Positions 17,677 to 25,074 of a stretch of DNA of 54,877 nt are shown piece after piece. The notes below the pieces were generated by a model, which was given only the letters and a program-made list of their open reading frames with translations, made no database searches and was not told the origin of the DNA. The DNA comes from Enterocloster asparagiformis. Its GTDB lineage: Bacteria; Bacillota; Clostridia; Lachnospirales; Lachnospiraceae. The position numbers were made by a program, and so were the translations under genes. The stretch spans positions 1 to 54,877 of the forward strand of contig JAGZSY010000035.1 of the NCBI GenBank assembly GCA_018380885.1. Direction: 5' to 3'. Each line of letters opens with the position of its first letter. The first letter of the stretch is position 1.

Positions 17677-18410
17677 CCAGGGATGCGTTTATGAGAGAGC
17701 TGGAGTATCTTTTGCAGGATGTCCAGGATGATGAAAAAGATGAGGCTTTACAGTATTACAGAGACTATTTTGACGAGGCGGGGCCGGAGAATGAGGAACA
17801 GGTGATTCAGGAGTTCGGCAGCCCGGAGCGCATCGCGGCTATTATCCGCTCCGACATTGCGGGAAATCTGGAGGATGGCGGCGCCTTTACGGAGAGCGGA
17901 TACACGGACGAGCGGTTCCGAGATCCGGGTTACCAGGTAGCGCACCGCTATGATCTGCCGGAGGCCGGCGGCGAGAAGGGGCGGGGCAAAGACCCGGCGG
18001 ATGGCGGCGGGAAAACGGAATCGCGGACGTCCAAGGTGTTAAAGATCGCCCTGATCCTGGTGCTGCTTGCGGTCGTCCTTCCGGTGGCCTGGGGCATCGG
18101 CCACGGGCTGTGGGGCTTAGCCGGCTGTCTGCTGGCGCTGTTGATCGTGCTGCTGGTGTTTTTGGGGCTGGCCACCGTGGGCTTTTTGATCGCCGGAGTG
18201 GTTATGATTCCCTGGGGAATTGTGATGGCCTTCGGCAGTCCCTGGAGCGGGCTGGTGGTGTTCGGCAGCGGGTTGATCATGGCAGGTCTGGGACTTTTGG
18301 GGCTGGCGCTGTGCGTGCTGTTCTACGGCAGGTTCGTACCGTTTTTGATCCGCAGCGCTGCGGATTTCCTCAACCGCTTCTTTCACAAAAACAGGAGGGA
18401 TAATGTATGA
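17673..18410 (+). CDS. DUF1700 family membrane protein
   Basis: 245 residues. The N-terminal ~65 residues have the DUF1700 pattern (FMRELEYLLQDVQDDEKDEA, YYRDYFDEAG, EFGSPERIAA). A charged linker follows, then three or four hydrophobic segments (~118-215), and a short basic C-terminal tail. Such proteins are typically the membrane partner encoded with PadR and a DUF4097 protein. Start and stop both overlap neighbours (ATGA), so translation is coupled. Biochemical function is unknown. Confidence 0.85.
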   Translation: MTRDAFMRELEYLLQDVQDDEKDEALQYYRDYFDEAGPENEEQVIQEFGSPERIAAIIRSDIAGNLEDGGAFTESGYTDERFRDPGYQVAHRYDLPEAGGEKGRGKDPADGGGKTESRTSKVLKIALILVLLAVVLPVAWGIGHGLWGLAGCLLALLIVLLVFLGLATVGFLIAGVVMIPWGIVMAFGSPWSGLVVFGSGLIMAGLGLLGLALCVLFYGRFVPFLIRSAADFLNRFFHKNRRDNV

Positions 18411-19381
18411 AAAAGATGATCAGAATCTGCGTGACGGTGGGGATCGTCATGCTGTTGACGGGAATTATTACCACCTTTGCGGCTGTGAGGTTCGGCGGAG
18501 CGCGCCGGCTAGGCGGCCGGGTGAGGGACGCTGTCCATTATGCCTTCGACCGGTACGATGACGACTGGGACCATGAAATAGAAGATATGGATCACTGGGA
18601 GGACTTGTGGGAGGATGACTTCTGGAGCCACGACGTCCACCGCGGCACGGTCCGCTCCGAGACCCCGGCCGTGGACCCCGGTCATCACAGCGAGGGAGAG
18701 GCGGCCAGGTACGGGGACGGCTCCGGCGGCAGCGCGCCGGGTTACGCCGGAGAGAAGGCCGCGGGCGGTATCGCCCCCAGCGGTCCGGCCTCCATGGAAG
18801 AGCGGGAGGACGGCAGCTGGCATGTGACCGGCGTGGCTAAGCTGGACATCGAGGTGGACCGAGGTTCCGTGCGGGTCCTGTCCAGCACCCAGGCCGCGGA
18901 CATTTCCGTGCGCATACAGGACGAGGCTGGCCGCGCCCGCTGTTACCTGGACGAGGATAAGCTGAAAATTGAGCGCGAGGTCAAGGGCGGACGCAAGGAA
19001 GCCAAGATCGAGGTGATCGTGCCGGAGGACTATTACTTCGACAAGGTGGAGGTGGAGGCGGGAGCAGCCGCCTGCGAGATCAGCGGAATCGCGACCAGAA
19101 AGCTGGAGCTGCAAAGCGGAGTCAGCAACATGGAATTTTCAGGCCGGGTGGACGCGGACCTGGAGGTGGAGACCGGAGTGGGCGCCACCAGTTTAACGCT
19201 GGTGGGCAGCCGCGAAGATTTTAATTACAAGGTGCAGTGCGGCGCGGGGAGCGTGAACGTGGCCGGCGACAGCTACAGTTCCCTGGGCATGGAACACAAG
19301 GTGGACAACCGCGCGGCAAAGACCATGGAGCTGGAGTGCGGCGTGGGTACCATCAACGTGCAATTTACGGACAGTTTGTAG
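18407..19381 (+). CDS. DUF4097-type putative adhesin/beta-repeat membrane protein
   Basis: 324 residues. One N-terminal membrane anchor (~5-28) is followed by a His/Asp-rich, low-complexity segment (~45-130) and a C-terminal beta-repeat region (~140-320) with short strands such as LDIEVDRGSVRVLSS, LELQSGVSNMEFSG and LECGVGTINVQ, typical of DUF4097. It is third in the PadR operon. The acidic His-rich linker (HWEDLWEDDFWSHDVH) might bind metal, but that is speculation. Confidence 0.8.
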   Translation: MKKMIRICVTVGIVMLLTGIITTFAAVRFGGARRLGGRVRDAVHYAFDRYDDDWDHEIEDMDHWEDLWEDDFWSHDVHRGTVRSETPAVDPGHHSEGEAARYGDGSGGSAPGYAGEKAAGGIAPSGPASMEEREDGSWHVTGVAKLDIEVDRGSVRVLSSTQAADISVRIQDEAGRARCYLDEDKLKIEREVKGGRKEAKIEVIVPEDYYFDKVEVEAGAAACEISGIATRKLELQSGVSNMEFSGRVDADLEVETGVGATSLTLVGSREDFNYKVQCGAGSVNVAGDSYSSLGMEHKVDNRAAKTMELECGVGTINVQFTDSL

Positions 19382-19397
19382 AGAGGAGCAATTTCAT

Positions 19398-19589
19398 ATG
19401 GAAGCTAATAGACGACTTTACCGATCCAACCGAAATAAAATGATCTGCGGCGTGTGCGGGGGCATCGCGGAATACTTCAATATAGACCCCACGATCGTGC
19501 GCCTGGTATTTGCAGTTCTGGCGTTTTCCTGGAAGGGACTTTTGGTTTACTTTCTGGCGGCGATCATTATCCCCATGGAGCCCATGTAG
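19398..19589 (+). CDS. PspC domain protein
   Basis: 63 residues, the usual size of a stand-alone PspC protein: RLYRSNRNKMICGVCGGIAE, then YFNIDPTIVRLVFA and one hydrophobic segment. PspC proteins are small membrane proteins of phage-shock/envelope-stress systems. GAGAGGAGC precedes the ATG by a suitable distance, 16 bp after the DUF4097 gene, and a strong terminator follows, so it closes the operon. Confidence 0.9.
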   Translation: MEANRRLYRSNRNKMICGVCGGIAEYFNIDPTIVRLVFAVLAFSWKGLLVYFLAAIIIPMEPM

Positions 19590-19599
19590 GACTTACTGC

Positions 19600-19649
19600 C
19601 GCGTCGGGCAAAAGAGCGCGCATGCCCTTTTGCCCGACGCGTTATTTTT
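19600..19649 (+). terminator. Intrinsic terminator of the padR-pspC operon
   Basis: CGCGTCGGGCAAAAG pairs with CTTTTGCCCGACGCG and is followed by TTATTTTT. Confidence 0.9.
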
Positions 19650-19703
19650 GCAAAAAAATGCAGCCCACCGCGATCACATCGCCCGTGCAGCTGCATTTTT
19701 TGA

Positions 19704-20456
19704 TTAACTTTCCGCATTGTAAAGCTTTACCAGCTCCGGCAAAACATTCTTCGGCTGGTCCACGATCACCAAATCCGCCAGGTGGTCCTTATAATGTTCG
19801 TGCTGGTGGATAATCGCCAGGCGTCTGCCCTCAAAATAGTTGATATAGTGCCGGAACACCTCGGACTCCAGCGTGGTGCCCAGCAGAAGCAGCAGGTCCG
19901 CCTTGGAGACCTCCTCCGTGGTCCTGGTCATCAGCTGGCTGTCCACCTGCTCGCCGAACAGGTTGATCAGAGGACGGACCGGGATGCCGCAGGTCTCGCA
20001 CAGAGGAACACGCTTGGAGGATTTGATATACTCCAGGGGATACTTTTTCTTGCAGCGCGGGCACTGGTTTTCGTAGATGCTCCCGTGCAGGTTGATCACA
20101 TTGGCGCAGCCGGCCAGGCGGGCCTGGTCGTAAATATTGCTGCAAATCACGCAGTTGAGCTTGCCGAGATGCTCTAAGGAAGCCATGGCGGGGCCGGACT
20201 GGGTGGGATTCGGCCTGTGCTCCAGCATCTCCTTTTTGTAAAACTCAAAGAACAGCTCCGGTCTGGTATTATAGAACGCACTGGAAAAAATCTCGTCGGC
20301 GGAATAGCCGTAAGCAGTCTCGATCTCGTAGTCCCGCTCCTGCTTTTTGACGCCAATGAAGCCGCCTTCCTCCATCATGCCGGAGCCGCAGAGCGCCACC
20401 GTGTAGCGGCTCTCATCCAGAAAACTTTTTAAATAGGATAGTTTGCTGCACATCAT
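19704..20456 (-). CDS. Sir2-like NAD-dependent protein deacylase, divergent
   Basis: 250 residues. ATG 20456 is chosen because AAGGAGGTATT precedes it. The sirtuin order is visible: a glycine-rich nucleotide motif (CGSGMMEEGG instead of GAGxS), SNIYD in place of TQNID, the catalytic HG pair (NLHGS), a four-Cys zinc site (CPRC...CETC), and GTTLES in place of GTSL. Length and order fit a Sir2 fold that binds NAD and removes acyl groups from lysine, but several signature motifs deviate, so another activity (for example ADP-ribosylation or sensing) is possible. It has its own promoter (20504-20532). Confidence 0.75.
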   Translation of the reverse strand: MMCSKLSYLKSFLDESRYTVALCGSGMMEEGGFIGVKKQERDYEIETAYGYSADEIFSSAFYNTRPELFFEFYKKEMLEHRPNPTQSGPAMASLEHLGKLNCVICSNIYDQARLAGCANVINLHGSIYENQCPRCKKKYPLEYIKSSKRVPLCETCGIPVRPLINLFGEQVDSQLMTRTTEEVSKADLLLLLGTTLESEVFRHYINYFEGRRLAIIHQHEHYKDHLADLVIVDQPKNVLPELVKLYNAES

Positions 20457-20503
20457 AATACCTCCTTTTCTGCCGGAATACAAACAATATACTAAGTGCT
20501 TCT

Positions 20504-20532
20504 ATTATACCATGGGAGGAGGAAAAGTACAA
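20504..20532 (-). promoter_or_regulatory. Sigma-A promoter of the Sir2-like gene
   Basis: On the minus strand TTGTAC (20532-20527), 17-bp spacer, TATAAT (20509-20504), about 50 bp before the ATG. Confidence 0.8.
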
Positions 20533-20590
20533 AGTGTTTCAGGGCTGATTCAGTTGACAAAAATATGGAAATTCAGGCGAATATGCCCGG

Positions 20591-20673
20591 AAAAAGGAGG
20601 GGCCGGCAAAGGGGGATTTGCCGGCTGTAGGTATGAAAAGCTTTTTTATTTGAAAAGGCGTCTGCCTTGTACG
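20591..20673 (-). ncRNA. Putative small RNA, copy C (~83 nt)
   Basis: On the minus strand CAAACTTT, 16-bp spacer and TATACT (20685-20680) are followed by ATAAATCGTA (copy A has TATAAATGTA), GCTTTTCATA, a perfect 9-bp hairpin GCCGGCAAA/TTTGCCGGC with a C-rich loop TCCCCC (20602-20625), then CCCTCCTTTTT. Length and layout match copy A. The stretch 20540-20792 has no credible ORF; the Sir2 gene has its own promoter downstream, so this transcript would end before it. Confidence 0.55.
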
Positions 20674-20792
20674 ATTTATAGTATAGGGGTTAAATGTGTC
20701 CAAAGTTTGAGCACAGCATAAAGAAAAAATAAAAAACCTAAAGGATTCTTTAACAAGCCTATAAGAAAATGTAAATCCACCTGAAAGAGGGC

Positions 20793-20820
20793 GGAGCCGG
20801 GAAAAACGCCGCCCGGCTCC
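20793..20820 (-). terminator. Hairpin after the superoxide dismutase gene
   Basis: GGAGCCGGG/CCCGGCTCC, 9 bp perfect, 7 bp after the stop on the minus strand. The T-rich tail is weak (GCCCTCTTTC). Confidence 0.6.
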
Positions 20821-20826
20821 TGAGCG

Positions 20827-21342
20827 TCAGGCCTGCTCCCAGTCCGTGCTTGCGGGGCGGATTACTCCGCAGCCGATCTTGTCTCCGGAATTTCCGGAGG
20901 GCTGGCTGGTGAAATCATCCGCCCGGGAGTGGATGACCACGGAGCGGTTCAGGATATCGTCGACGGTAAAGCGCTTGTCGTAAAAGCTCAGCCAGGCGTA
21001 GCCCTGGTTGGCCAGAAGGGGCGGCATATCGCCGGCGTGGCCCGGATGGGGCATGCTGGTGGGATTGTAGTGCTCCCCGGTGTTGGCGAAGCCGTCGGAG
21101 CAGTCGCCGAACTGGTGGATATGCATGGCGTAAAAGTCAGAGGACCCCTCCCGGTCCACATCCGGCAGACCGAAGAACTCCGCCTCCACCAGCACGCCGC
21201 CGTAGGGGGTGTGGTAGAATTTTACCAGGCCGCTGAGCTGAGGGGCCAGGGAGTTGCCTGTCACCCAGGCCACGGCCTGAGGGCGGTTTTGGGTCAGCAG
21301 GTTTGTAAATGCCATTCTGGGCGTGATTTGATTGGTTTGCAT
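20827..21342 (-). CDS. Cu/Zn superoxide dismutase family protein, no signal peptide
   Basis: 171 residues from the ATG preceded by GGAGGCTTTC; starts 4 or 8 codons further upstream are possible. Metal-site motifs are present in order: MHIHQFGDC (two copper His plus Cys), GEHYNP (bridging His), HPGHAGDMPPL (zinc ligands), VVIHSRADDF (copper His) and GNSGDKIGCGVI (disulfide Cys and glycines). It should dismutate superoxide if metallated. Most bacterial SodC proteins are exported, but no signal peptide or lipobox is seen here, so it appears cytoplasmic. Monocistronic, with a hairpin after it. Confidence 0.85.
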   Translation of the reverse strand: MQTNQITPRMAFTNLLTQNRPQAVAWVTGNSLAPQLSGLVKFYHTPYGGVLVEAEFFGLPDVDREGSSDFYAMHIHQFGDCSDGFANTGEHYNPTSMPHPGHAGDMPPLLANQGYAWLSFYDKRFTVDDILNRSVVIHSRADDFTSQPSGNSGDKIGCGVIRPASTDWEQA

Positions 21343-21426
21343 GAAAGCCTCCATTTTTCCTGTCACCCTATCATATGCCCGCGCCCAGGCATTTGCGTAC
21401 CCGTGGGAATAAAAGTGTTTATGAGA

Positions 21427-22293
21427 TTACAGATTGCCGGTGACGGCCTTGGGGATGGTGAAGTCCACCGCACCCATGTACCCAGGGGCCACATCGTACT
21501 CGTTGAAAGCGATTACCAGCTCGCCGGACTCATTAAAGTAGAAGCTTTCGCTGCCGGTGAGGCCTTTGAAATCAAACTCCGGCATGTCGCTGTCCAGGAA
21601 ATACTGCTTGCCATCGTCCGCGGCCATCTGCCCGCGCATCTGTTCCTTGATGTTTTCGGAAATTTTTTCCAGAGCATCCGGCTGATTGGCCAGCAGATCC
21701 TTCAGGGAGATCACGTTTCCCGTGGCCTTGTCAATGGTAAAAATCTTCACATACTGGGCGCCGCTGGCCATGATCTGGGTGGTGTCGATGCGCAGGGAAA
21801 GGTATTTTTCATTGTCCGTCACCACCTTGTAGGAGCTGTCCACGGCGTAGTGGCCTTCGCCCTGGCTATCGGCCAGTTCCTTCTCGTACTGGGCGATCAG
21901 TTCATCGGCGTACTCCTCAATGGATTTATTGAGCTTCTTTTCCGTGTTTCCGTCAATGGTCACCTGTGGCACCTGGATGTTGGCCTCAAAATTTTCCTTC
22001 TGGTCCTCAAAGGTGCGGAAGGTCACCACCTTGGCGATGGAGCCGATCACGGGCAGCTTTTCCATGGCGTTTGCCGTGGTGGGGGTTAAGTTGGCCATCA
22101 GGGTGATGGCGAGCATGGCAGCGGCTGCGGTTGCGCCGGTAGATTTCATGATTTTCATATAATGACCTCTTTTCTGTTCTTTCTTTGCCTGGTTGATGCC
22201 CTGCAATATGCGCGCCCGCGTCTGGGGCGGTACCGGGATCGACTCATACTCCTGTTTCATTTTGTTGATGATCTGCTTTTCATCCTGCTTCAT
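21427..22293 (-). CDS. rsiV: RsiV-like membrane anti-sigma factor (DUF3298/DUF4163 type)
   Basis: 288 residues: a short cytoplasmic N-terminus (~1-45) that would hold the sigma factor, one membrane helix (~46-70), and an extracellular domain with the mixed fold of RsiV-type proteins (SIEEYADELIAQYEKE, LSLRIDTTQI, ISLKDLLA, FYFNESGELVIAFNEYDVAP). In Bacillus subtilis and Clostridioides difficile RsiV binds lysozyme and is then cleaved, freeing SigV. It overlaps the sigma gene by four bases. Lysozyme as the signal here is by analogy. Confidence 0.75.
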   Translation of the reverse strand: MKQDEKQIINKMKQEYESIPVPPQTRARILQGINQAKKEQKRGHYMKIMKSTGATAAAAMLAITLMANLTPTTANAMEKLPVIGSIAKVVTFRTFEDQKENFEANIQVPQVTIDGNTEKKLNKSIEEYADELIAQYEKELADSQGEGHYAVDSSYKVVTDNEKYLSLRIDTTQIMASGAQYVKIFTIDKATGNVISLKDLLANQPDALEKISENIKEQMRGQMAADDGKQYFLDSDMPEFDFKGLTGSESFYFNESGELVIAFNEYDVAPGYMGAVDFTIPKAVTGNL

Positions 22294-22796
22294 CTCGGTT
22301 TCTCCTTTCCGGAAGCTTCGTAGGCGCCGGCTTCCAAATCCAGCCGCAGCTTCTTTAACGCCCGGTAAAGCCTGGCCTTCACCGTGTTTAAGTTGTCGCC
22401 CACGATCCGGGCGATGTCCTCCAGTTTCATATCTTCAAAGTACCGCAGTATCACTACGGTGCGGCTGCGTTCGTCCAGCCGTTCCAGCACGTCGCTTAAA
22501 TCCATATCCCGGTAGCTGTCCTCCCAGACGGCTTCCGGCAAATTGTCCGATAATTCCTCGCGTTTCCGCTTTCGGATCAGGTCCAGAGCCGCGTTGATCA
22601 TGATCCGGTACACCCAGGTGGACAGGTAATCAGGATTTTTGACGGTTTTACAGTCCCGGATCGCCTTGTAGGCGCCCTCCTGGACAATGTCCAGGGCATC
22701 CTGTTCCTGGCGCACGTAGCTGTAGGCCAGCCGGTAGTAGGTCTCATAATTTTCCAGCAGCAGGCGTTCCACCTCTGTTTCCTGTTTGGAACCCAT
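22290..22796 (-). CDS. sigV: ECF RNA polymerase sigma factor, SigV-like
   Basis: 168 residues with region 2 (AYSYVRQEQDALDIVQEGAY, STWVYRIMINAALD) and region 4 (RLDERSRTVVILRYFEDMKL, EDIARIVGDNLNTVKARLYR). ATG after AAAGGAGGATCACAC. Paired with the RsiV-like anti-sigma gene and preceded by a consensus ECF promoter, so it is very probably autoregulated. The SigV label rests on the partner type; another ECF group cannot be excluded. Confidence 0.85.
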   Translation of the reverse strand: MGSKQETEVERLLLENYETYYRLAYSYVRQEQDALDIVQEGAYKAIRDCKTVKNPDYLSTWVYRIMINAALDLIRKRKREELSDNLPEAVWEDSYRDMDLSDVLERLDERSRTVVILRYFEDMKLEDIARIVGDNLNTVKARLYRALKKLRLDLEAGAYEASGKEKPR

Positions 22797-22830
22797 GTGT
22801 GATCCTCCTTTCTTTCCGTTCTGTCTGTTA

Positions 22831-22857
22831 GACGTCCCGGAGGGCGTGAAAGTTGCA
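22831..22857 (-). promoter_or_regulatory. ECF-type promoter of the sigV-rsiV operon
   Basis: On the minus strand TGCAAC (22857-22852), 17 bp, CGTC (22834-22831), within TGCAACTTT...CGTCTAA. This resembles the Bacillus ECF consensus (TGAAAC...CGTC) and lies ~35 bp upstream of the ATG. Confidence 0.75.
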
Positions 22858-22916
22858 GAAGGGCAAAACTATTTTTTTTACTATTTTATCCCATTGTAAA
22901 TAAAACGCAACATTCA

Positions 22917-22945
22917 TTGTGTTTTGTGCCAAGAAATGATATATT
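22917..22945 (+). promoter_or_regulatory. Sigma-A promoter of the amidase gene
   Basis: TTGTGT, 17 bp, TATATT, ~48 bp before the ATG at 22994, divergent from the ECF promoter. Confidence 0.55.
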
Positions 22946-22993
22946 GGTGGTATTGTAATCGACCAATGAAAATGTACAAGAGGTGAGTACCAG

Positions 22994-23767
22994 ATGACGG
23001 AAGAGAACGGGAAAGAGACAAAACCGGCCAAGGCCCCGGTCCATCAGCCGCGGCAGGTCACCGCAAAAGCTAAGGAGCGCCCTGAAAAGCGGGAAAGCCG
23101 CTCCAGGCGTTCCAGGGGGAGGCGCGTCGCAGTGCTTCCCATCGTGCTGGCCCTGGTGATCGGGCTGGCGGCCGGTTTGGGAGCCGGCTACATGAAATGG
23201 AAGTGGGAGCGCCCCTACACGGTGGACTTAAAGGCCGTGGAGGTGCCCAAATGGGTGAAGCAGGAATTCATCCGCAAGAACATATTCTCGCGTCCGGATG
23301 TGAGCCTGAAGCGGGTCGACAACATTGTGATCCACTACGTGGCCAACCCAGGCACGTCGGCCCAGAAGAACAGGGATTATTTCGACGGCCTGGCGGACCA
23401 GGATCCCCAGTCCGGGGGAACGTCGGCCAGCGCCCACTTTGTGGTGGGACTGGAGGGGGAGGTCATCCAGTGTATTCCGGTGAGCGAGATGGCCTACGCC
23501 GCGGCGCCCCGCAACAACGATACCATCTCCATTGAGACCTGCCACCCGGACGAGTCGGGGCGGTACAATGATGCCACCTACGAGTCCCTGGTGAAGCTGA
23601 CCGCGGCCCTGTGCAGCCAGCTGAAGCTGGATGAGAACGACCTGATGCGCCACTACGACATCAACGGCAAGGTCTGCCCCAAGTATTTTGTGGACGATGA
23701 GGACGCCTGGAAGCAGTTTAAAAAGGACGTGAAAAACGCGCTCAGGGACAAGGCCTGGGAGAAATGA
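22994..23767 (+). CDS. Membrane-anchored N-acetylmuramoyl-L-alanine amidase (Amidase_2 fold)
   Basis: 257 residues. A basic cytoplasmic N-terminus (~1-48), one membrane helix (~49-68, VLPIVLALVIGLAAGLGAGY), then an Amidase_2/PGRP-like domain: IVIHYVAN (zinc His), ASAHFVVG, IPVSEMAYAA, NDTISIETCHP and MRHYDINGKVCPKYF (zinc His, plus a Cys-Pro in place of the more common zinc Asp/Cys context). It should cut the lactyl-Ala bond of peptidoglycan outside the membrane. Placement opposite a SigV-like locus fits a wall-stress theme, but its promoter looks sigma-A dependent. Confidence 0.85.
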   Translation: MTEENGKETKPAKAPVHQPRQVTAKAKERPEKRESRSRRSRGRRVAVLPIVLALVIGLAAGLGAGYMKWKWERPYTVDLKAVEVPKWVKQEFIRKNIFSRPDVSLKRVDNIVIHYVANPGTSAQKNRDYFDGLADQDPQSGGTSASAHFVVGLEGEVIQCIPVSEMAYAAAPRNNDTISIETCHPDESGRYNDATYESLVKLTAALCSQLKLDENDLMRHYDINGKVCPKYFVDDEDAWKQFKKDVKNALRDKAWEK

Positions 23768-23779
23768 TGCGAGAACGGA

Positions 23780-23824
23780 AAAACGGAGCGAATACGCGGC
23801 TGTACCGTGTGTCCGCTCCGTTTT
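23780..23824. terminator. Bidirectional terminator between amidase and PHP genes
   Basis: AAAACGGAGCG pairs with CGCTCCGTTTT; convergent genes share it. Confidence 0.85.
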
Positions 23825-23852
23825 AAATTGAATGCCATGGGCCGCTGTTGAT

Positions 23853-24659
23853 TTACAGCGGCAGAAACACCGGCTTACGCCCGTGGAACACTGTGTAATA
23901 TTTGAAGCCGCAGCCCTTGAGAAGCTCGCGGCAGCGCTCAAATTCAAAGCCCAGGTGCTCCGGCTTGTGGGCGTCGGAGCCCACGGTGAGGATTTCGCCG
24001 CCCAGCTCCCGGTACCGGACCAGAACCTCCTCGGTGGGATTTGGGTGGCCAAGGCCGTACTTGAGGCCGCCGGTATTGCATTCCAGGCCCTTGCCGTGCC
24101 CGATGATCTCCCGCAGAATCGCGTCGATCAGCTCGCGGAAGTCCCCGTAGCTGTACTGCTGGTTCTGGTGGGGCGCATAGCGCACCACGTAGTCCAGATG
24201 GCCGAACACGTCGTAGCAGTCCATTGTGGCCGCGTTTTCCAGGGAAACGGTGAGAAAGCGCCGGAAGGCCTCAGCCTCGGTGCGTCCGGCCCAGAAATTG
24301 TCCGCAAAGGGGTCCAGGCGGTCCGCAAAATGGCAGGAGCCGATGATAAAGTCCAGAACGCCGCCGTATTGGTCCGCCAGGGAATCCAGGTACTGCTTCA
24401 GATGGGGCTGAAGCCCCAGCTCAATCCCGATGTTGACGAGGATTCTGTCTCGGTACTCTTCGCGGATTTTGGCCAGGGACTCAAGATAGGGCGGGATGTC
24501 CAGGTTGAAGTCTGTTTCGCAGAAATCCGAGTCGTAGTCGTGGTGGTCGGTGATGCAGATTTCTTTCATACCCAGCCCGATGGCACGCTCCACCTGGGCC
24601 CGGACCGGTGTCTCGCTGTCGCCGGAAAATTCAGTGTGCATGTGAAAGTCACAGATCAT
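23853..24659 (-). CDS. PHP-domain phosphoesterase, histidinol-phosphatase (HisK/HisJ) family
   Basis: 268 residues, ATG after AAGGAGAATCAACT. PHP metal motifs: DFHMHTEFSGDS at the N-terminus, ITDHHDYD, IGIELGLQPH, IIGSCHF, VFGHLDYVVRY and VGSDAHKPEHLG at the end. The family hydrolyses L-histidinol phosphate, but many members act on other phosphoesters. No his genes are nearby, so the substrate is open. Confidence 0.8.
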   Translation of the reverse strand: MICDFHMHTEFSGDSETPVRAQVERAIGLGMKEICITDHHDYDSDFCETDFNLDIPPYLESLAKIREEYRDRILVNIGIELGLQPHLKQYLDSLADQYGGVLDFIIGSCHFADRLDPFADNFWAGRTEAEAFRRFLTVSLENAATMDCYDVFGHLDYVVRYAPHQNQQYSYGDFRELIDAILREIIGHGKGLECNTGGLKYGLGHPNPTEEVLVRYRELGGEILTVGSDAHKPEHLGFEFERCRELLKGCGFKYYTVFHGRKPVFLPL

Positions 24660-24884
24660 AGTTGATTCTCCTTAAAAAATATTGCCGATTCTTATCATAG
24701 CCTGTAATACTTATACCACATTTGGCGGTAGTTCGAAAGCACAATTTGCGGTACGGATTGAATTTACTTTTAATTAGGAAATGGAATGGTTGGCCCGCAG
24801 CCACGTGAACCGTGAGCAATCATTCTGCTAGCAGTATTCCTGGATATCATGCGCAGAAGGCAAAAATAGACGGCGGAAAGTTAT

Positions 24885-24933
24885 AAAGCCGTTATTCCTG
24901 AATGTAGTATTTGACAGGAATAACGGCTTTTTT
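24885..24933 (+). terminator. Strong intrinsic terminator upstream of gapA
   Basis: AAAGCCGTTATTCCT and AGGAATAACGGCTTT pair over 15 bp and are followed by TTT. No ORF on the plus strand ends here, so it may end a small transcript within 24700-24885 or insulate gapA. The rest of 24660-24984 shows nothing I can assign. Confidence 0.7.
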
Positions 24934-24983
24934 CATGAATAAATGTAGGAAAAAGGGAAAACAATAAAAAAATAAAAAAGGAC

Positions 24984-25012
24984 TTGCCATTTCTATAGAA
25001 ATTGATTACAAT
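24984..25012 (+). promoter_or_regulatory. gapA promoter with palindrome in the spacer
   Basis: TTGCCA, 17 bp, TACAAT. The spacer contains the palindrome TTTCTATAGAAA, also found in the promoter-like sequence at 33952. The leader to the ATG is ~55 nt with AGGAGG. Confidence 0.85.
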
Positions 25013-25074
25013 ATAGGAAGGTTGATTAATATTTAACAATAATATATTTTTTAACAAACTAGGAGGAATTGATC

